DNA of 64,000 bases from Todiramphus chloris collaris (taxonomy: Eukaryota > Chordata > Aves > Coraciiformes > Alcedinidae). The notes under the pieces are model-generated. The model ran no database searches, was not told the DNA's origin, and saw only the letters and a program-made list of their open reading frames with translations. Each line of letters opens with the position of its first letter. The stretch's first letter is position 1. Positions 48,463-63,217 of this stretch are shown here, piece by piece. The stretch lies in contig JANVCC010000076.1 of the NCBI GenBank assembly GCA_025345505.1, positions 10,007,156 to 10,071,155 of the forward strand. The letters are read 5' to 3'. Made by a program: the position numbers and the translations under genes.

Positions 48463-51400
48463 ATTCCAAGGTAAGTTGGGGTTTAGAGGTCTCATTTGCA
48501 GCCAACTATTATTACAATCCTTAAGACTTTCATGCAAGTTTCAGTTGAATTTCCTAACCTTGTGAAGTTCTGGAAGAATCTTAATCTGTTGATCAATAGG
48601 CTCTGCCAGTTAAAGAGAAATGGGTGGAGAAGTAGGTTGAGTGTTCTGATCAGCTATCTGTTCTGTGTCAAGATTTTCAGGATCATAAATAGCTATTTTT
48701 TATTGGGCAGTGTCATGTGTGAACAATTAATTCTCTGTCAGCTTATCTGCACTGCTGTGCATTTATCACATTACAACTGTTAGGGTATTATATTATATTA
48801 ATGTTTATGTATTTCTTTGGAACAGAATTCATAGTGTCTATAGGTATGGCCCTGATAGATTTTTGTGGCACTGAACTGAGTGATAACTCATGTAGTGAAA
48901 GATTATAGTCAGTTTTGAGTTGCAGTATTGCCAGTTTCATCATCTTCTTGAATGAATAGGTTTACAAAACCTACAGTGATAACAAAAATAGTATTTTTTA
49001 ACTAGGACCATTCATTTCCAAAGATATTAAAGTGCTGTTCAAACTGCAACTGCATGTAGTCCTATGTTGTATAGCAAGCCAGTGATGCATTGTTACAAAT
49101 GTAATGAAATGGGAGTTTTGAGTAACACTGAAGCCTGAATGACAGGCTTCTCTAATGATCAAAGGTTGGCAATGAAGAGGATTTTCATTTAGCTCAAGTG
49201 GCAAGGGAAATCTGGTCAGGCAAACTATTATGAGACTCACTCTTGGGAGATTTCTGGAATTATCCCTTTCACTGGTTTCAGGTGAAACATGTCATCTTTA
49301 GTAGTATGATGGTTTTTTTCTCAGTATTGTCTTCAAATAAAGCATACAACCTATTACCTAGTCATGTAGGATTACAAGGATTTTTTTTTTTCCTATTTTT
49401 TTGACCTTTTCCCCTCAGATGCCATCTTGACAGAGCACTTCTAGTTTTAAGAACCAGTCAGCTCAGAACACATAAATGTTTTCACTGGAACACGAGCACT
49501 GGCATGATGAGGATGCAATGCTCCTCCTGGCTTGTTTACATATTTGGGATAGGAATGCAAAATGCTTTTCCCTTTCTAACACCCAGCTGGGGAAGAATAC
49601 ATATCCCTGTTCACCTGATGCAGAAAAGAATGCAAGTCCATTTATAAATATAACATTACATTAAAATTAAAGGAAAAAATCAAAGTTACAAAGTAAAATT
49701 ATAAAAGAGCAATTTCAACATTGTGAATGTAATGTAGGTGCATTCTGATGACCTCTGAACAGGCAGATTTCACTCCCTGAAGAGCTACAGAAATTAATCT
49801 CTTGCTGGCTTTCGCAAAAACTAATAGTCAACCCTTTTATTTTCGATGCAATTAACTTACTGCATTTTTATCCTTTGTTTCCAGCCTTCTAATAAAAGCT
49901 GCCCCTTCAATTGAGAGGATTAGTTGTCAAAATAGTTCTTTGTACTTTACATGGCAGCAAAAGTGCATGTGCTGTGTTCTGCGAGCCTGCTGTTAGGTTT
50001 CTGAAGAGGCAAGCTACCCAGGATGTGTAGCTGCATCTGTTGGTACTTCATGTGTGCCAAGCGTGCAGTGCCCAACCCAGCAGTGCAAGCCCCTAAGTGT
50101 ATTTTTTTTATGTCAAGGATTGTACTCCACCTGACTCTGACAGCACTATTTTAAAGTGCCTTGCTTGCTCCTTCTGACTGAACACTGAGGCCAGATCACT
50201 CAGCCCATGGTAGGATTTGAGCCTTTCATTCCTGGGAAGAGGTAGGAAAGATAAGGTGGTTCAAAAAGTTCTCCATCTTGTCTTGGCTTTACTCTTTTTG
50301 CCATCAGTTGTAAAGTTCCATCTCCACTGAAAGCCACAATGTTTTGGGTGATATCCACAGGTGTGAAAAGCAAGATCTTCACTAATGTTTCTTTCCACTC
50401 CTCAGCTGTTTTCACTTAAATACCTTAGCATGAGGATCTAACCCCTGGAAAAGATCCAGGAGAAACTGCTGAAAACTCACCAACTCCATGGCTGAGTGGC
50501 CTTCTCCTAATTAAGTAACCCTTCCCTGCCACCTCAGTGGTCTGAGCCCATGGCTATACCTTCAGAAGACTTGAGAGCAATCCCTTCTTTACATCAGGGA
50601 AAAACGCATCGACCTTGAATCCACATTACATTGCCCTAGCTAAGCCTGCAGTTTCCTTTATTCTTATTTCATGTCTGGGGTGATTTTAGCATTGTTTTAA
50701 TGATCAGCTTTTAGGACTGAATTTATTCTTTCCCATCAGGATGCAGCAGGAGCCCATCTCCTTTGAAAATCCTTTCTGAAGGTCTCAACAGTTTCTATTT
50801 CATTCAGTAACCCCTGATTTGGGCAAGTCAAGATGGTTTTCTCCTGCCTGGGCCAGGGAGCCTCCAAGGGCAGGAATGGGTTCGCATGAGAGATGTGAGT
50901 CAGTGGAAAGTGTGTTGAGGAGAAGGAGCATGTGGAAGTCCATCTCTGGTTTTCTGTTTAGTATTTCTTCATCTAGAATTCACTTTGCAGTCCACCAGTG
51001 AGCAGATGGGCATGTTTGTAGTATGGGTGTATAGTGATTCAGCCAGAATGACATTTTAAGATGTGAGCTGACAGGAAATGAGTGACACAGGATTTGTAGG
51101 GAAAAGTTTATAAGCCTCCAAACCTTTCACCTATAGTAGATGCAGTCTCAAGTGAGGAGGATGGCTATGTTTAGGCTGTGATTCAGAAAGGCGAGCAAAA
51201 AATCAGATGATCCTCAAACAATTCCTTGTGTAATTTTGAAATAGCTTTCCAGTGCTTCTAGCTCTGCTGGTCTTGACAGCTCCATGTTTGTATTATTAAA
51301 ACAGAGTGTTTCTGCTCTTGCAGTTCATTAAAGCATTCATGAGATTATAAATCTGTTACTTGTGGTGTTGCTAAATGCAGTTCCGAGTATTTACACAAAT

Positions 51401-51679
51401 TTGTGTTAAACTCTATAAAGTAATAAATGATTATGCTGATATTTCTTTAGCTAGAGTTTCACCAACAGTATATTCATTTTAACACATTATGAGAAAAATA
51501 GCTAAGATTTAGCACATTTAAAAAGAATGGGGCATATAACAAATGTCTCTTTCTATCCAGCTGTTCATATTTCTAGCACACTGTTCATTTTTTTTACCCA
51601 GCTGGCAGATTTTTTGCAGTTGAGATGCTTAGGCACTTTGCTTTTACTCTCTCACAATTTTTTCTTTAAACAAATGTCC

Positions 51680-51713
51680 TGTGATATTATCGTTGCACCA
51701 TGATAATATCACA
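51680..51713. repeat. Perfect 12-bp inverted repeat (hairpin, 10-nt loop)
   Basis: tgtgatattatc (51680-51691), loop gttgcaccat, then gataatatcaca (51702-51713). It could be the remains of a small inverted-repeat element or chance; no target-site duplication is obvious. Confidence 0.88.
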
Positions 51714-54700
51714 TAGCCAAAATGCAGAGAGAATAAGATCCATATGTGATGTGTGTCCCAGTCTGTATTTGCACTTGTTTTATTTGAAATGTTTTTCATT
51801 CATTGTATGCTGTTGTTTTGTTTGTTTTAGCGTGGGTTTGGCTTTTGGGGTTTTTTTTCCTGTGTGTGTGAGACATTGTGATTTGGCACTTGGGAGCAGT
51901 CCATCTCAGCCAGTATGACATCTTTTGAAAGGGAAACATCAAAGTGAGCACCAAGAAGTAAGGTACAGTAAAGTAAACATGTGAGTCCTTGCTCTAGGCA
52001 GCTATTTCTGAACATCTTTGCTATGCCCATGGGGAAAAAAGGAGGTTACCAAGAGGATGAGGATTTTTCTACTAAAACAAATTTCTCAGTTCCTCCTGTT
52101 GAGAATCCTCAATGCTTATTCTGTTTCTCATTAATTAGTTGTTCAATTAATCAGGCTACACAAAATGATCAGCATTATTCCCTCTGTATAAATAAGCAGT
52201 CAATGCTGTCTTTTTGACAAAGACATATTGCAGGCAGTCAAAACTGATGCAAAGTGAAGTGTAAGACATTTTCCTGCCCGTGGAGGTTTAATTCTCACTG
52301 ACCTCTGCCATTAATATCATCTGTAGTACTTTCAAGGTGGGAGCTTCAGAAGGGCTCAGCACTGAATTAATTCTTTTTCCCATTGTAAGACTAGTGAAAT
52401 GCTTATTGACTTAAGTCCTGTGAGTTTTTGAAAAGCCCTCCTTTCAGTACTATGACGATCACAGTTTGTCCAGGAGAAGCTGGTTGGTGCCCTGGTGTGC
52501 CTCTAACATCCACTGCCTTGCAGGGTTTCTGGTGCCCCCAAACTGACTTGTAATAATCAGGGTAGTCCAAGAGCAACAGAGGTATTTGATGCAAGGGACA
52601 CAAGGGCCGGATGCTCTGTATGTGTCCAGATATGTTCCCTCTTGAAAATCTGATCTATCCAGCAGATCCCAGCAGCATTTGACCTTAATCACCAGCCGTG
52701 ACCATCTCAGTTTCACTAGCAAGAAAGCAAGCTGCTCTCCGTATGCTGGGAATCTTATTCTATTAACTAGAACAATACAGAAACACTTAGGGCTCACTAA
52801 TTTACTGCAGTGTCAGATACTCCTTTTAAAAATAACAATGCTGAATTTTTCCTTGTGAATATTTTGATTTTTAAATCAGAAATACAATTTAGCTTTTCCA
52901 ACACTGAGTTTAAACAACTGTAACATGAGATGCAGGTCTGGAGAGCCTGGGTTTCTCCCATAGCTAGGTCGTGTTTTTCTTTTAGATCATATTTTTCTGT
53001 TTATGAATAACATTACAGTAAATAGATGTCAGACTCTGGTTTTCAAAACTGCAAGGCAGAATAAAATGTTCCCCTGGAACTGACCTTAGCTCTGTTATTA
53101 TTGAACACATACACACATCAGGTACACTCAGCAAGAGAGCAGTGTTGTGTGTCAGTTTGTAAAGGTTTGATTTGCTTTTTTTTTGATCTTAAATTCTGCT
53201 ACAGGGTCCTTATTTGTGCCTTAGCCATGAGAAGCTGAGTTGCAATCATTAACCTGTGGCATGACACCTTAACCATGCCAACTAATACATAACGGACAAT
53301 TACAAGTTGTGGGGACTGGCAAGGAAGATGAATGTTTTCACTCTGTGAAGTCTTTGTAACATTTTACAAGTTCAGGAATTGTATTTGATCCCAGCATTAC
53401 AAGCTTAACTTTTTGCAACATTCAGTAACTGATCCTCCTGAACAGCTGGAGACACATTTTTTCTCTTCCATCTGGAAAATACCATAATATTCCACAGATG
53501 CAGTTGCCAGCAGTGAGGTATATCACAGGATTATTACTATGTTTGTCATTTCCTTTCTTATATTGCAGTCCCCTCTGAAAATAATGGATTTCCGCATCTC
53601 TCTCTTGCTTTCATATCACAATCCGTGACCTTTGTACGTGGTTTGTGGCAATAATTGCAGTAGGTTAAGGTTGTACTGGAGCGAAACAGAGTAACCTTTA
53701 GCTGTTTATTAAGAGATGTGGTCTCAGGTAAAAGGTCACATATATAAATAGTCTTGAGAGAACAAAAGGAAATGAAAAGGGAACTGAATAGGGTATTAGT
53801 TTCATATTGAAGAGCAGTGATGTGCTTTTTGCGAGCTGTGAGATTTTGCTTTTTATTACTTCTCTGTAAAACAGCTCTGCTGAATTCTGGTTATTAAAGT
53901 GTAGTGTAAATGATAAAAAGGTAGAACAACAGAGATACCAAGTCCGCTTTACTCTTCTTCCTATATACAAATAGCAACCAAGGCAGAAATCCCATATATA
54001 AATGCTATCTGTTTCAATCTTTGTTATGTGGGTTGTTTAGATAAGAGAATGTTTAACAGCTTTCCTAAAGCTCTTCCCCCTTCCAACAAGGATGTTTTCA
54101 TCACTTTCTGGGTACAAAATGGAAATACATTGCAAAGAGGTGGGGGTTTAGTTGGTTGGGGTTTTTTGTTTGGTTGGTTTCTTTTAAATTATGGTTCATG
54201 TTAAATCATTCTCTGTATTTTTCCTGACGGTATCTGTGCCACAAAATGGTGACTCCGTGACCTGATGTCTGAATAAAGATTACTTATTCCATCCAGTTAA
54301 CATTCATGAAAATACTTGTGATCACATGAGTTTGAAAATGCCTTTGAAAATCCCCATGCCATCAGCTACACAATTTTAGTCTTAAATATGTAGATTATTT
54401 GAAACTTTCCTTGTTTTATCGAGCCTTAATCAGCCACAAGCTATTTTGTGTGATCACAGAGGGGAAGAGATTCCTTATTTTCTTCATTGTGTGAGCAGCA
54501 GAAAGAGCATCTCTGTGGTTCCTGCAGCCCTTTTGCTTCTGCATTGGCACCCTTGACAACGCTGCTGCACATCATGTCTGCACTGCTGTGCTCCAGGGAG
54601 CTTTGCACAAGGGACAGCACTGGTTAAGGTAATATTCACAGCTCCAATATCAAATGGAGAGTCAGGAACTCGGAAATTTACTGTCTCTTCTGCACCACTC

Positions 54701-54974
54701 CATGAATAATACAGTTGTGCACTTTTGCTATAGCATAGGGAAAAATGGCAGGTGTGATTCTGTTTGACACCTACCTGGAGCAAAGCCTGAACTGCACTGT
54801 TACGTGGGGTGCTGCTGAGAGACACACAATATTCCCTCCACTATGGTGTACAATTGCTGACCCAGTAAAGAGTTGGCTGTTTCAGGCTATCCCAGTGCAG
54901 TCAGCTAATGCATCATTTCTGAAATCATTTGCAGCATTGAATTCACTGAATAATCCTCTTCACGGTTGCCACTT

Positions 54975-55500
54975 CTATGTAAGGGTGGCTGTACTGGCTC
55001 AGACTTGGGAATCATCTAGCCCAGTGTCCTGCCTCCTACACTGGCCGTAAGCAGATGTCCAGGGAGGAGTAAGAATAGGGCAGCAAGGTGTTTCCTTCAA
55101 TTATTCTACCAGTTTGTGACTATTCTGAGAGACTTTCCTGGCCTTGATGTGGTTTGTGTATTTAGTGATGTCCAAAGTAATTGTCTTGTGTACCCCTTGT
55201 TCATGTGTAAGCTTTATGCTTCCAACATGTCACCTGGCAAAGAATGCCACAAATTGCTTCCTTTTACATGAAGAACTGACTCCTTTTGATTGTTTTAAAA
55301 ACAGCTTTTACTAATATCATTTGAAGGTCACCTGTTCTTTTTACTTCTTTCTTCTTTTTCTTTTTTTTTTTTTTTCAATTATCAATATTTTAATTTATTT
55401 TTTTTAGGGTTTTTTTTAACCTGAAGGAAATTATGAACAGCCCATCTTCTCTCCACCATCCATAACTTTGTATATCCCTATCAGTTCCTCCCTAAAAGCT
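54975..55500 (-). mobile_element. Ancient CR1-type LINE remnant, antisense
   Basis: The segment 'tgtactggctcagacttggg...catctagcccagtgtcctgcctcc...agcagatgtccaggg' is the reverse complement of old amniote CR1 3' sequence, familiar from turtles and crocodilians as 'ggatcagacc..ccatctagcccagtatcctg'. Further matching words follow: 'cacctggcaaagaatgccacaaattg', 'gaagaactgactccttttgattgttttaaa' and 'ttctctccaccatccataactttgtatatccctatca'. A T-rich stretch (about 55344-55415) is inserted. It is far more diverged than the other CR1 copies here. Confidence 0.72.
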
Positions 55501-58500
55501 ACCACGATTACTTTTTTCTAATGAAAAATTAGTACCGACACTTGCAGCCTCAATCAGTGCACTGAAACAACTGTTTTTTCTGTCAAAGTCCCTGCATAGA
55601 GTCAGTGAGCAAACAGTCATGTGCAGTTGGCACGTGTGTGTTTGGGGCACAAGGCTGAATACTTTGATGCAGTAAATTAGATGACATTCTGGTGAAGCTG
55701 AGAACTGCACCTTCTTTATATCAGAAGGGAATCTGAGTCCTTGTACTAGCTCTTTTTCTCCTGATTCCTTCCTGGGGCAACTGTAGTCAAATGCATTTAA
55801 ACTCTTGTGTTACAGTGTTGTAGTGTGCTGCACACTAAAGACTAGATTCATTGTGAAGTTCAGTATCTCCAAGACCACAGCTGACTGAGGCTGAAGCTTA
55901 ACAATTTTTATGCCCATTCAACAATTTGTTGAAAAGGATAAAAGCAAATTCTGTTCAGTTTGAACTTTGCATCCCAGCCAGATAACTGCAAGCTGCAAGT
56001 GTGCTGTGTGAATCCCTCTTACTTAGTAATGGCAATGGATAAAGGAACCAGTATAGCTTATTATGTTTGAAGAGAAGGTATAATGAATAACTAAAGCTGA
56101 ACTACTGAAGCAAGTATTATTCTGTTGAAGTTTACCAAAAAATTGCCAAGGTTCTCATACAGAGCCAGGAGTGCTAACTGTTCAGGATGTGGGAGATGAG
56201 GTGTTTTTGTGCTAGGGTCTTTCTCAGTCTCATCTGCTGATGTGAGTCATCTCCCCAAAATTCATTCAAGTACAGAATTGAAAATAAATATGTAATTGAA
56301 CACTCTCACCCTCCACCAATAATCCTGGCTGGTCTCTCTGTCCAAAGAGATAAACATAAATAAGTGCAGGAAGACTAACTGCGTAAGGGACATTGCTGAG
56401 TATCTTATACCCTGCCTGTGATTTATTCTCATCTTTAAGGATGCCCTTGACCTATTGTGTTTCTTCATTCATGTGGGAGGAAGGTGGGAGCTGGAGTACT
56501 CAGCCACCTGTCTTTATTGGCGTCAGCACTTCTTGACATGAAAGGATTATTCTCTTGAGGAATAAGTAGGTCAAATAGTATTCTAGGGATGTCTAATCTT
56601 TCCTCATGATTGAGGTCTCTGTAGTTAATTGGTTTAAAGCTTCTACTGAGGTGGAGTCTCATGCATTGTAAAATCTGCATTTTGTATGACTTGCAAATAA
56701 TTTGTCAGAGAGAGAAATTTTTTTTGTCAACACAATAGCCTTCCTAAGGAAGAGGACCTGTTCCTTGGGCCAGTATAATTCATCTGATCTAGGTGTAAGA
56801 ACGCTGGACTGGAATTTGAATGAAGTGAGTTCCTTTCTATGTTGGGGGTAAGGACAACTCAGCTGTGCTCTGTAGTCGTTTTTATAATTGTTAGTGTTAG
56901 TAGCAGTGTCTTACATAAGAATCTTACTTGAGGGTCAGGAAGCACTGCTATGTTAACCCAGAGCTAAAGGATGGTCTCGGGCATGCCTGATGGACCTTCC
57001 TTACAGACTTGTTGAGCTGTTCAAGCAATATAAGGTATTTAGGAGCTTTGGTATGGCGATAATTCATCTCATGGAAAATAACAGTCCGTGATTTAGAATG
57101 GGCCAATGGAAATGATGATTATAGCGTAAGGTTAGGAAGATCTGAAAGTCTCAAAGCTTGCTACATTTGCAGGTGCAGATGACCAGAAGATTTGCTTCAT
57201 GCTGGCATACTTCTGACTGCAACGTTTTCCAATAAACATTGCCTATCAAAGTCAGGGAATTAAATTAGTAGTCTCTGGCTTTCCCCGTGATCTTCTCAAT
57301 TCTTGCTTAGGATTTATTAAAGAAACTTAGTTCAAAACCTGGGTTTTGACAGTGTCCTGTACAGATGCTGATTATTACTTTTGCCCAGGTAGTCTTGATA
57401 GTAGAAAATTTCCCTTAGTAACGATGGTGGGACTTGATGCCATGATAAGCAGGTACACTGGTTTGGGCAGCTTTTCCAAAGAGACTGCTGTATCGTTCAG
57501 AGTTGATAGCAGGAGGTGGCAGTTTTTTCAGGTGGGATTTTCTTTTGGGGAATGTGGGATGGAGAAGTGGTTGCTGGCAGCTGTTGGCAGTAATCAGGAC
57601 TTGGGTAATATTTCAGATGTAAACTGTTAGGCTACACACATTGTTGAGCACACACACTGGAGTAAAACAAAGCTTGAGCTTTTTTTCTATCCACTGTGCT
57701 GAGATTTTTGCTTCATATGAGAAAGGAAAGTATGCAACTGCTAGTAAGCCTTACTCCTCACAACATTTTCTGAAGGTTCTTAATGGTTTGAATGGATGCA
57801 TGCTAGCTATTGTATGGCCCCAAGTTGATTTATCCCAGCTGTACAGTAGCCATGTTTGAAAGGAAATCAGGCTTTAAAATACAACTGTTTTCATCCCATC
57901 GTTTCACAAATTTCACAGGCAACACTGAAAATGAGTAAGTAGGAATCTCAAAGAATTCTCAAGCTTCAGTAATTCAAGGATGTAGAGAAACACATAGAGG
58001 TAATTACATAATGAAATGTATATTTCTGAAAGTACAAAAGTTGGTGTAATTGTATAAACTTTCTTATCAGAAACACAAACATTTGCTCATTAAGTCTTTG
58101 CAAATGTAACTCGACTAAATTCTGACGTTTTAGTACTCCATGTGGAATGCAGGTGCCTGACTTTAAATACATTTGAAAATCACAAGTTAACGTTTATTGT
58201 TTGAATCCTAATACCAGAGAGTGTTCTTGAGAGCACCAGGGGTAGATTTCTGAGGATATACAGTTATTTAAGCTCTCCCTGTAGAGTTAGGAATCAGTAT
58301 GATTATAGTAAAATATATATTAAAATTACTTTTGTTGGTTGGCTTTTTTGAGTTGCAAGTTCACAGGTTCTTTAAACAACAAAATACTCCAAAATAATGC
58401 GTAGTTACTGAAGTGTGACATATTATTGGAAATGAGCACATGTTCTTTTCTACATTTTGGATTTTAAAGGGTAGCAGCAAACAGACTGCTGGTCCTTCAG

Positions 58501-61500
58501 GCACTAATATGTAAGAATAAAACATTGACAGCAGCGGATTCTCAGCTTGAACTGTTTGAGGTTCTGGTTTTGCTTTGTTTGTTTGAAGTTTTCCAAGTAG
58601 CCTAGGAACCTCAGCAGACTGGAAATGTGACTGTTAGGCCTGCCTGGTACTTGCTAGTAGCTTTTGTCTTTCAATTTGCATCTTTTGTTTTAATGGTGGC
58701 GAGTTCTTCCCCTTGCCTGAATGAATGCAAAGGTATGCTGTAAAGTTAAATTAAGAGAAAAAAAGGCAGTTTGTAGGAGGACTGGTGTAATCTCGGGCTA
58801 ATGATTGCCTTGTAAAAAGCTGCATGGATTGGAGGACAATAGGGAGGGGACAGGAGATTTGCAAGTGTCGAAAGAAACTGTAAATACGATCTTTTTTTAG
58901 AGAACCACAAAAATAAACTTGTGTGCACTCTGCCCAAGTGCAAATAAGATCTCTTGCCACAGCCTTTATTGAGCAGACATTGGAGGTTAATGTTTAACAG
59001 GTTCTTAGCTAGAACTGCTTGCAATGTTTTCAGTATACAAATCTCCTGTTCCCTTGGAAGCATTATTTTATGTAACCAAATGCATTTTTATACTGAAACA
59101 CATCAATCTACACATGCTGTTAGTGAATCCATGGCAAAGCAGTTAGTAGTATTCTGTCAAAGGGTTTTCTGCTTCGTAGTTCGCACACTTCTGTTCTCGT
59201 TTTTCCTCTCCATTTAACATAATAAAAGCAATTATTGTACTGCGTGATTGTTGCAGTCACTGACTGTTGCACGCTCATTTTCATAGTATTCAGTCAGCAG
59301 CAAGCCTGGTCCTATGCTGACTGCAGGAATGTTAATTTCTAACTTTTGCTGGCAAGTGACAGAAGAATCTGCTCTAACACACCTACATGAGTCACTTGAG
59401 TCATTTGTCTGCAATGACTCTTACTTCAAATTAGAGGTATGCTTATAATGAAGATACAATGTCATGGAAATGGGAGGTGGAAAAGATGTATGAGATCACC
59501 TTGAAGATACCGTTGTTATAGTACAGAATGTATTTTCTGATTCTTTTTCTAGGTCAGAGGTAAATGCTCCAAGAACAGGAAGTTTATAACCCTTTTTTTC
59601 TGGATTGTTACGTGGTCTAGTGGAATTCCTAGTGGAGTCTCAGATTATCTGTATTACCCAGTGTTGATTCAGAGGGCCATAAAAAAACCCCCATACTAGA
59701 TGACCTTGGGCACATGTAGTGCCAGTTTATTGGTATGCTTCAAAGTGCTACTCCCTCTCTTCAAAATCCCTAAGGCCTGAACGTGTTGAGGTTTTTTTAC
59801 AGAGTTTGTAAACAGCATTCTTTATTGCTGAGAAGTGATTGAAGGGTGGGTAGTTGATGTGAGCCTTTGCAGTCATCATTTCAGTCCTTCAGGTTCCTTT
59901 GTTAATGAGTTGGCCATATGGTATTGCAGGGCAGGAGAAATACAGAGGTAAAAGTAATTTATTTTATTTGAAGGATCTGTCTGCACTTTATGGGATATAG
60001 TACAGTTTAGGCCAGTGCCAGCATCTTTTAGGCAGCAAATTCTTACATTACTGTATCATTTGTCATGCTGTGAATGTGAGAAGTACCATACATGGAGAAA
60101 GACAGGTTTCTCAGCAGCTTGTTTGAGACTTCACAGCCTACTTAGATGGGCTTCAGTGGAGCAGCTCTGTATTTTGGCACAGCTGCATGATTTTCTAACG
60201 CAGAAATACTTTGGCAAACACTTACTGTTTACACCTCAAACAGCCCACAGGAAGGATGGAGAATGTGATGGGTGCTGTACTGACTTACCTCTGTTCCCTG
60301 GCTTTTGATGGTCTCATTAACATTTGCCTTTTAACATCATAGCTGATATTTACAGAGCATTTGCTTTGAGATCCTTTCGCTGGAAGTGGCATATTTATTT
60401 TAAGAACATATTGAAATATGAAATTATGCCTAACTACAATACCCCACGATAATTTTTATTTCTCTTAGTATTGTTCTGAGTGGGTGGCTGGATACAGACA
60501 TGAGCAGAAAGTCTGCACTGTGGGAAACTGAAAACAGAACTCATCACCACAGTCAGCCTCCTAAGTTCATTCCTACATCTGTCCTCTGACTGTAATCACC
60601 TGGCTATATTTGTGCATTGTACTCTTGATTCATATTCTGTTCAAGCTAGGAGAGTCCAAAGAACCCAAGTGAATGAAAGGCAGAATTTACTCCCAGAGGA
60701 GCAATGTTTCTGTAGTCAGGCAAGAACTCTGAAATTTGGATACAAGTACTTACGTTAACCTTGCTGTCTGTGAGGATACTCTGACTCTGCATTCAGGGTA
60801 GTGACTGAGGCTTGACTTTTCTGTTTCTGAAGAGGCCATAAGCTTTGCTGCTGCACAGAGGCACTCTGACCATGGGCTAGATATGTCCACACAAGGAGTT
60901 TGCACAGACAAACTCTTCAGCTGTAGTTGCTTGACCTGTAGCGTGGTCCCCAAAAGAGAATTAAGCTAATTTCTTGATGCTCATAGCATCCAGTTGCCTT
61001 TCTCAGAGCCTGTGACACAATTCCTGGTTGGTGCAAGGTGTCTGCTTGTGAAAGCAACCTTGGGACTTGTTACCAAAGCTTCCCGTGGTAATTTGAGATA
61101 GCAAGATGTGCAGTGTATCATCAGCATCTCTTACTGTACTTGATATTGCTTAAAAATATGAAGCTGAAGGACAGCCACCAGCACATAAGAAATACTCAGT
61201 TACTTGTCATGGCCAAGCAATGGTACACCCTTCTTTCCAGTGTCTGTATGTGAAACAGAAATGCAAGGGAGAAGAAGGTAAATAGCATTTACAGTCCACT
61301 GACTGGTTTTACCTATGAGACTGGTTTGTTGTTGCTTTATACTTGATGGTGATATTCACACATGCATAGACTCAATCCCAGGGCATAAGTGAAAACACAG
61401 CCAGCCTGATGTGTTAGTGCAGTTCCTGGGAGCGCAGGCGCAGGAGTTGAGAAGGGGGTGTTTGAGATCCTTGGGATTCAAAAATAAATTTATGACTGAC

Positions 61501-63173
61501 TTTACAACACTATGTGGAAACAGGCAAATGCATGGGGCAGGTTTAGGTTACCAGCAATGTGTATGCTGAAGTAATGATGTAAATTTAAAAGGGGAAACTG
61601 AAAGAAAGCAAAAATCCAACCAAAGGCTAGACTCTTTCTCAGTGCATTAAGACCATCTCTGACATGAAACCAGTATGTACCAAAGGAGTGCAAGAGAGGA
61701 TTATTTCATGTTGTCCTGGAAAACATGCATGTAAGGAATTTGGTATTGCTTCAAGAAGGAGGAGGTATTTTTTTTATTAGGTAATTTTTCCTGTTTATTA
61801 CTTCAAAACTAGGCAGTATTATCTCCTAGATGTGAAAGCATGTATGCTTATTTTGCTTTTTGGCTTTTGGGTTTTTGCGGTCCATCAGGGAGTCCTCAGC
61901 ATACCTTTCTCTTGAGGCTCCTCATTGATAGGTGCAGTTGCCAGATCAGAGAATTAAACATTTCATTGCAGTTTGCCCTGAGCTGGCTGTGTGCTCAGCT
62001 GCAGGCTGCTATTTGCCACACCTGCAGACCCCCAGCTTGCAAGGGCTACATCAATCTCATTCTTTCTTCTGTGCTTGGAGAAAGCTCTTTCCACCCCAGT
62101 TCAGAACATTGCTCATGCTAGGTTTCCATCTGCAAACAAATGCCATGCAGCAGTTGGCGATCACTGGGAGCTTATTGTATCTTCTGGCTTGAGGTCTTTA
62201 CACTGTTTGGCCTCCATCCTGTGCTTGCTTCATGCGTGCAGTGTTTTGACAGAGCTGCCTGTAGAGCTACACAGTCTGGGAGGCTGAAGGGATTCCCTTA
62301 GGCAAGCCTTCAGATGTTGATGGTTCACTCCAGCAACATCCTGTTGTGTACCATGGAGAGCCCCAAGTTTGAAGGTAATCTTACTGCTGGGTTGATTTCT
62401 TGAATTTGAGTGGGTTTAGGACATGACAGCTTTGGGATCAAATAACATCTTTGTGAAGTGTACAATTTTTATGTTTAGCCTTCAGGGAGAATTTGGAATT
62501 TGTTCACTGAATCTGTGCTAACAGAGGCATCTCCACTGTTACTTTTTCACTGTTCATCAAGACCTTATTTGAGCACCAGAGTGTCAGTTATTTTTTGTAA
62601 AGCACCGAAATCAACAGCTTTGGTATTTGGAGTTGCCAGTTGCACTGAGAAAGTGGGCAAATTTTCTTTTCCTTAACTATCACTAATGTATGTGTCCCAG
62701 GCCGTAGTAAATGGCCACTTTGCTGACCATTTACTGGCCATCAAATCATTTTGCATTAGATTTATTTTTCACGCAGCAACGTATTTGAAGTAAAAGGCCT
62801 TTTGCGTTAGTGGCAAAATGATTCAATAAATTACATGTCTTAGGGAATAGAGATAATGGGGAAAAAATGGGCTCAGTATTGAAGTCTTTTAGGGAGCTTC
62901 TACTTGTCATTAAGTCTAGCCACCTTAGTCCTATACTGACAGTTCAAACTGAGATAATGACTGCCTAATTGTGGAAGTATGGAAACACATGTAGCATGGG
63001 TACGCACTGGGAAATGAAGACACGCTGAACGTACACGTAGGGCTTCTCCTTTTTTATGCCTTTCTGTATTAGAGGATTCACTGAGTTGGCTGGGTAGACC
63101 GTCGTGTTTGAGAAGCCAGTCTGGGAAGAAGATAAATTTAAACAAACATTTTCCAGGTAATGCAGCTGGAGGC

Positions 63174-63217
63174 CAGGGCAACAGTATGTGGTCCACAGGG
63201 CAACAGTATGTGGTCCA
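63174..63217. repeat. 22-bp perfect tandem duplication
   Basis: cagggcaacagtatgtggtcca occurs at 63174-63195 and again at 63196-63217, followed by 'caggg'. A recent local duplication, likely polymorphic. Confidence 0.92.

Noticed and set aside
50200..50415. Minus-strand frame beginning MKTAEEWKETLVKILLF
   Set aside because: Protein-like look at the start, but short, with no recognised family and no splice support; left as chance.
52403..52797. Overlapping minus-strand frames of 66 and 112 codons
   Set aside because: Some peptide stretches look coding, but the two frames compete, neither matches a family I know and no splice sites frame them.
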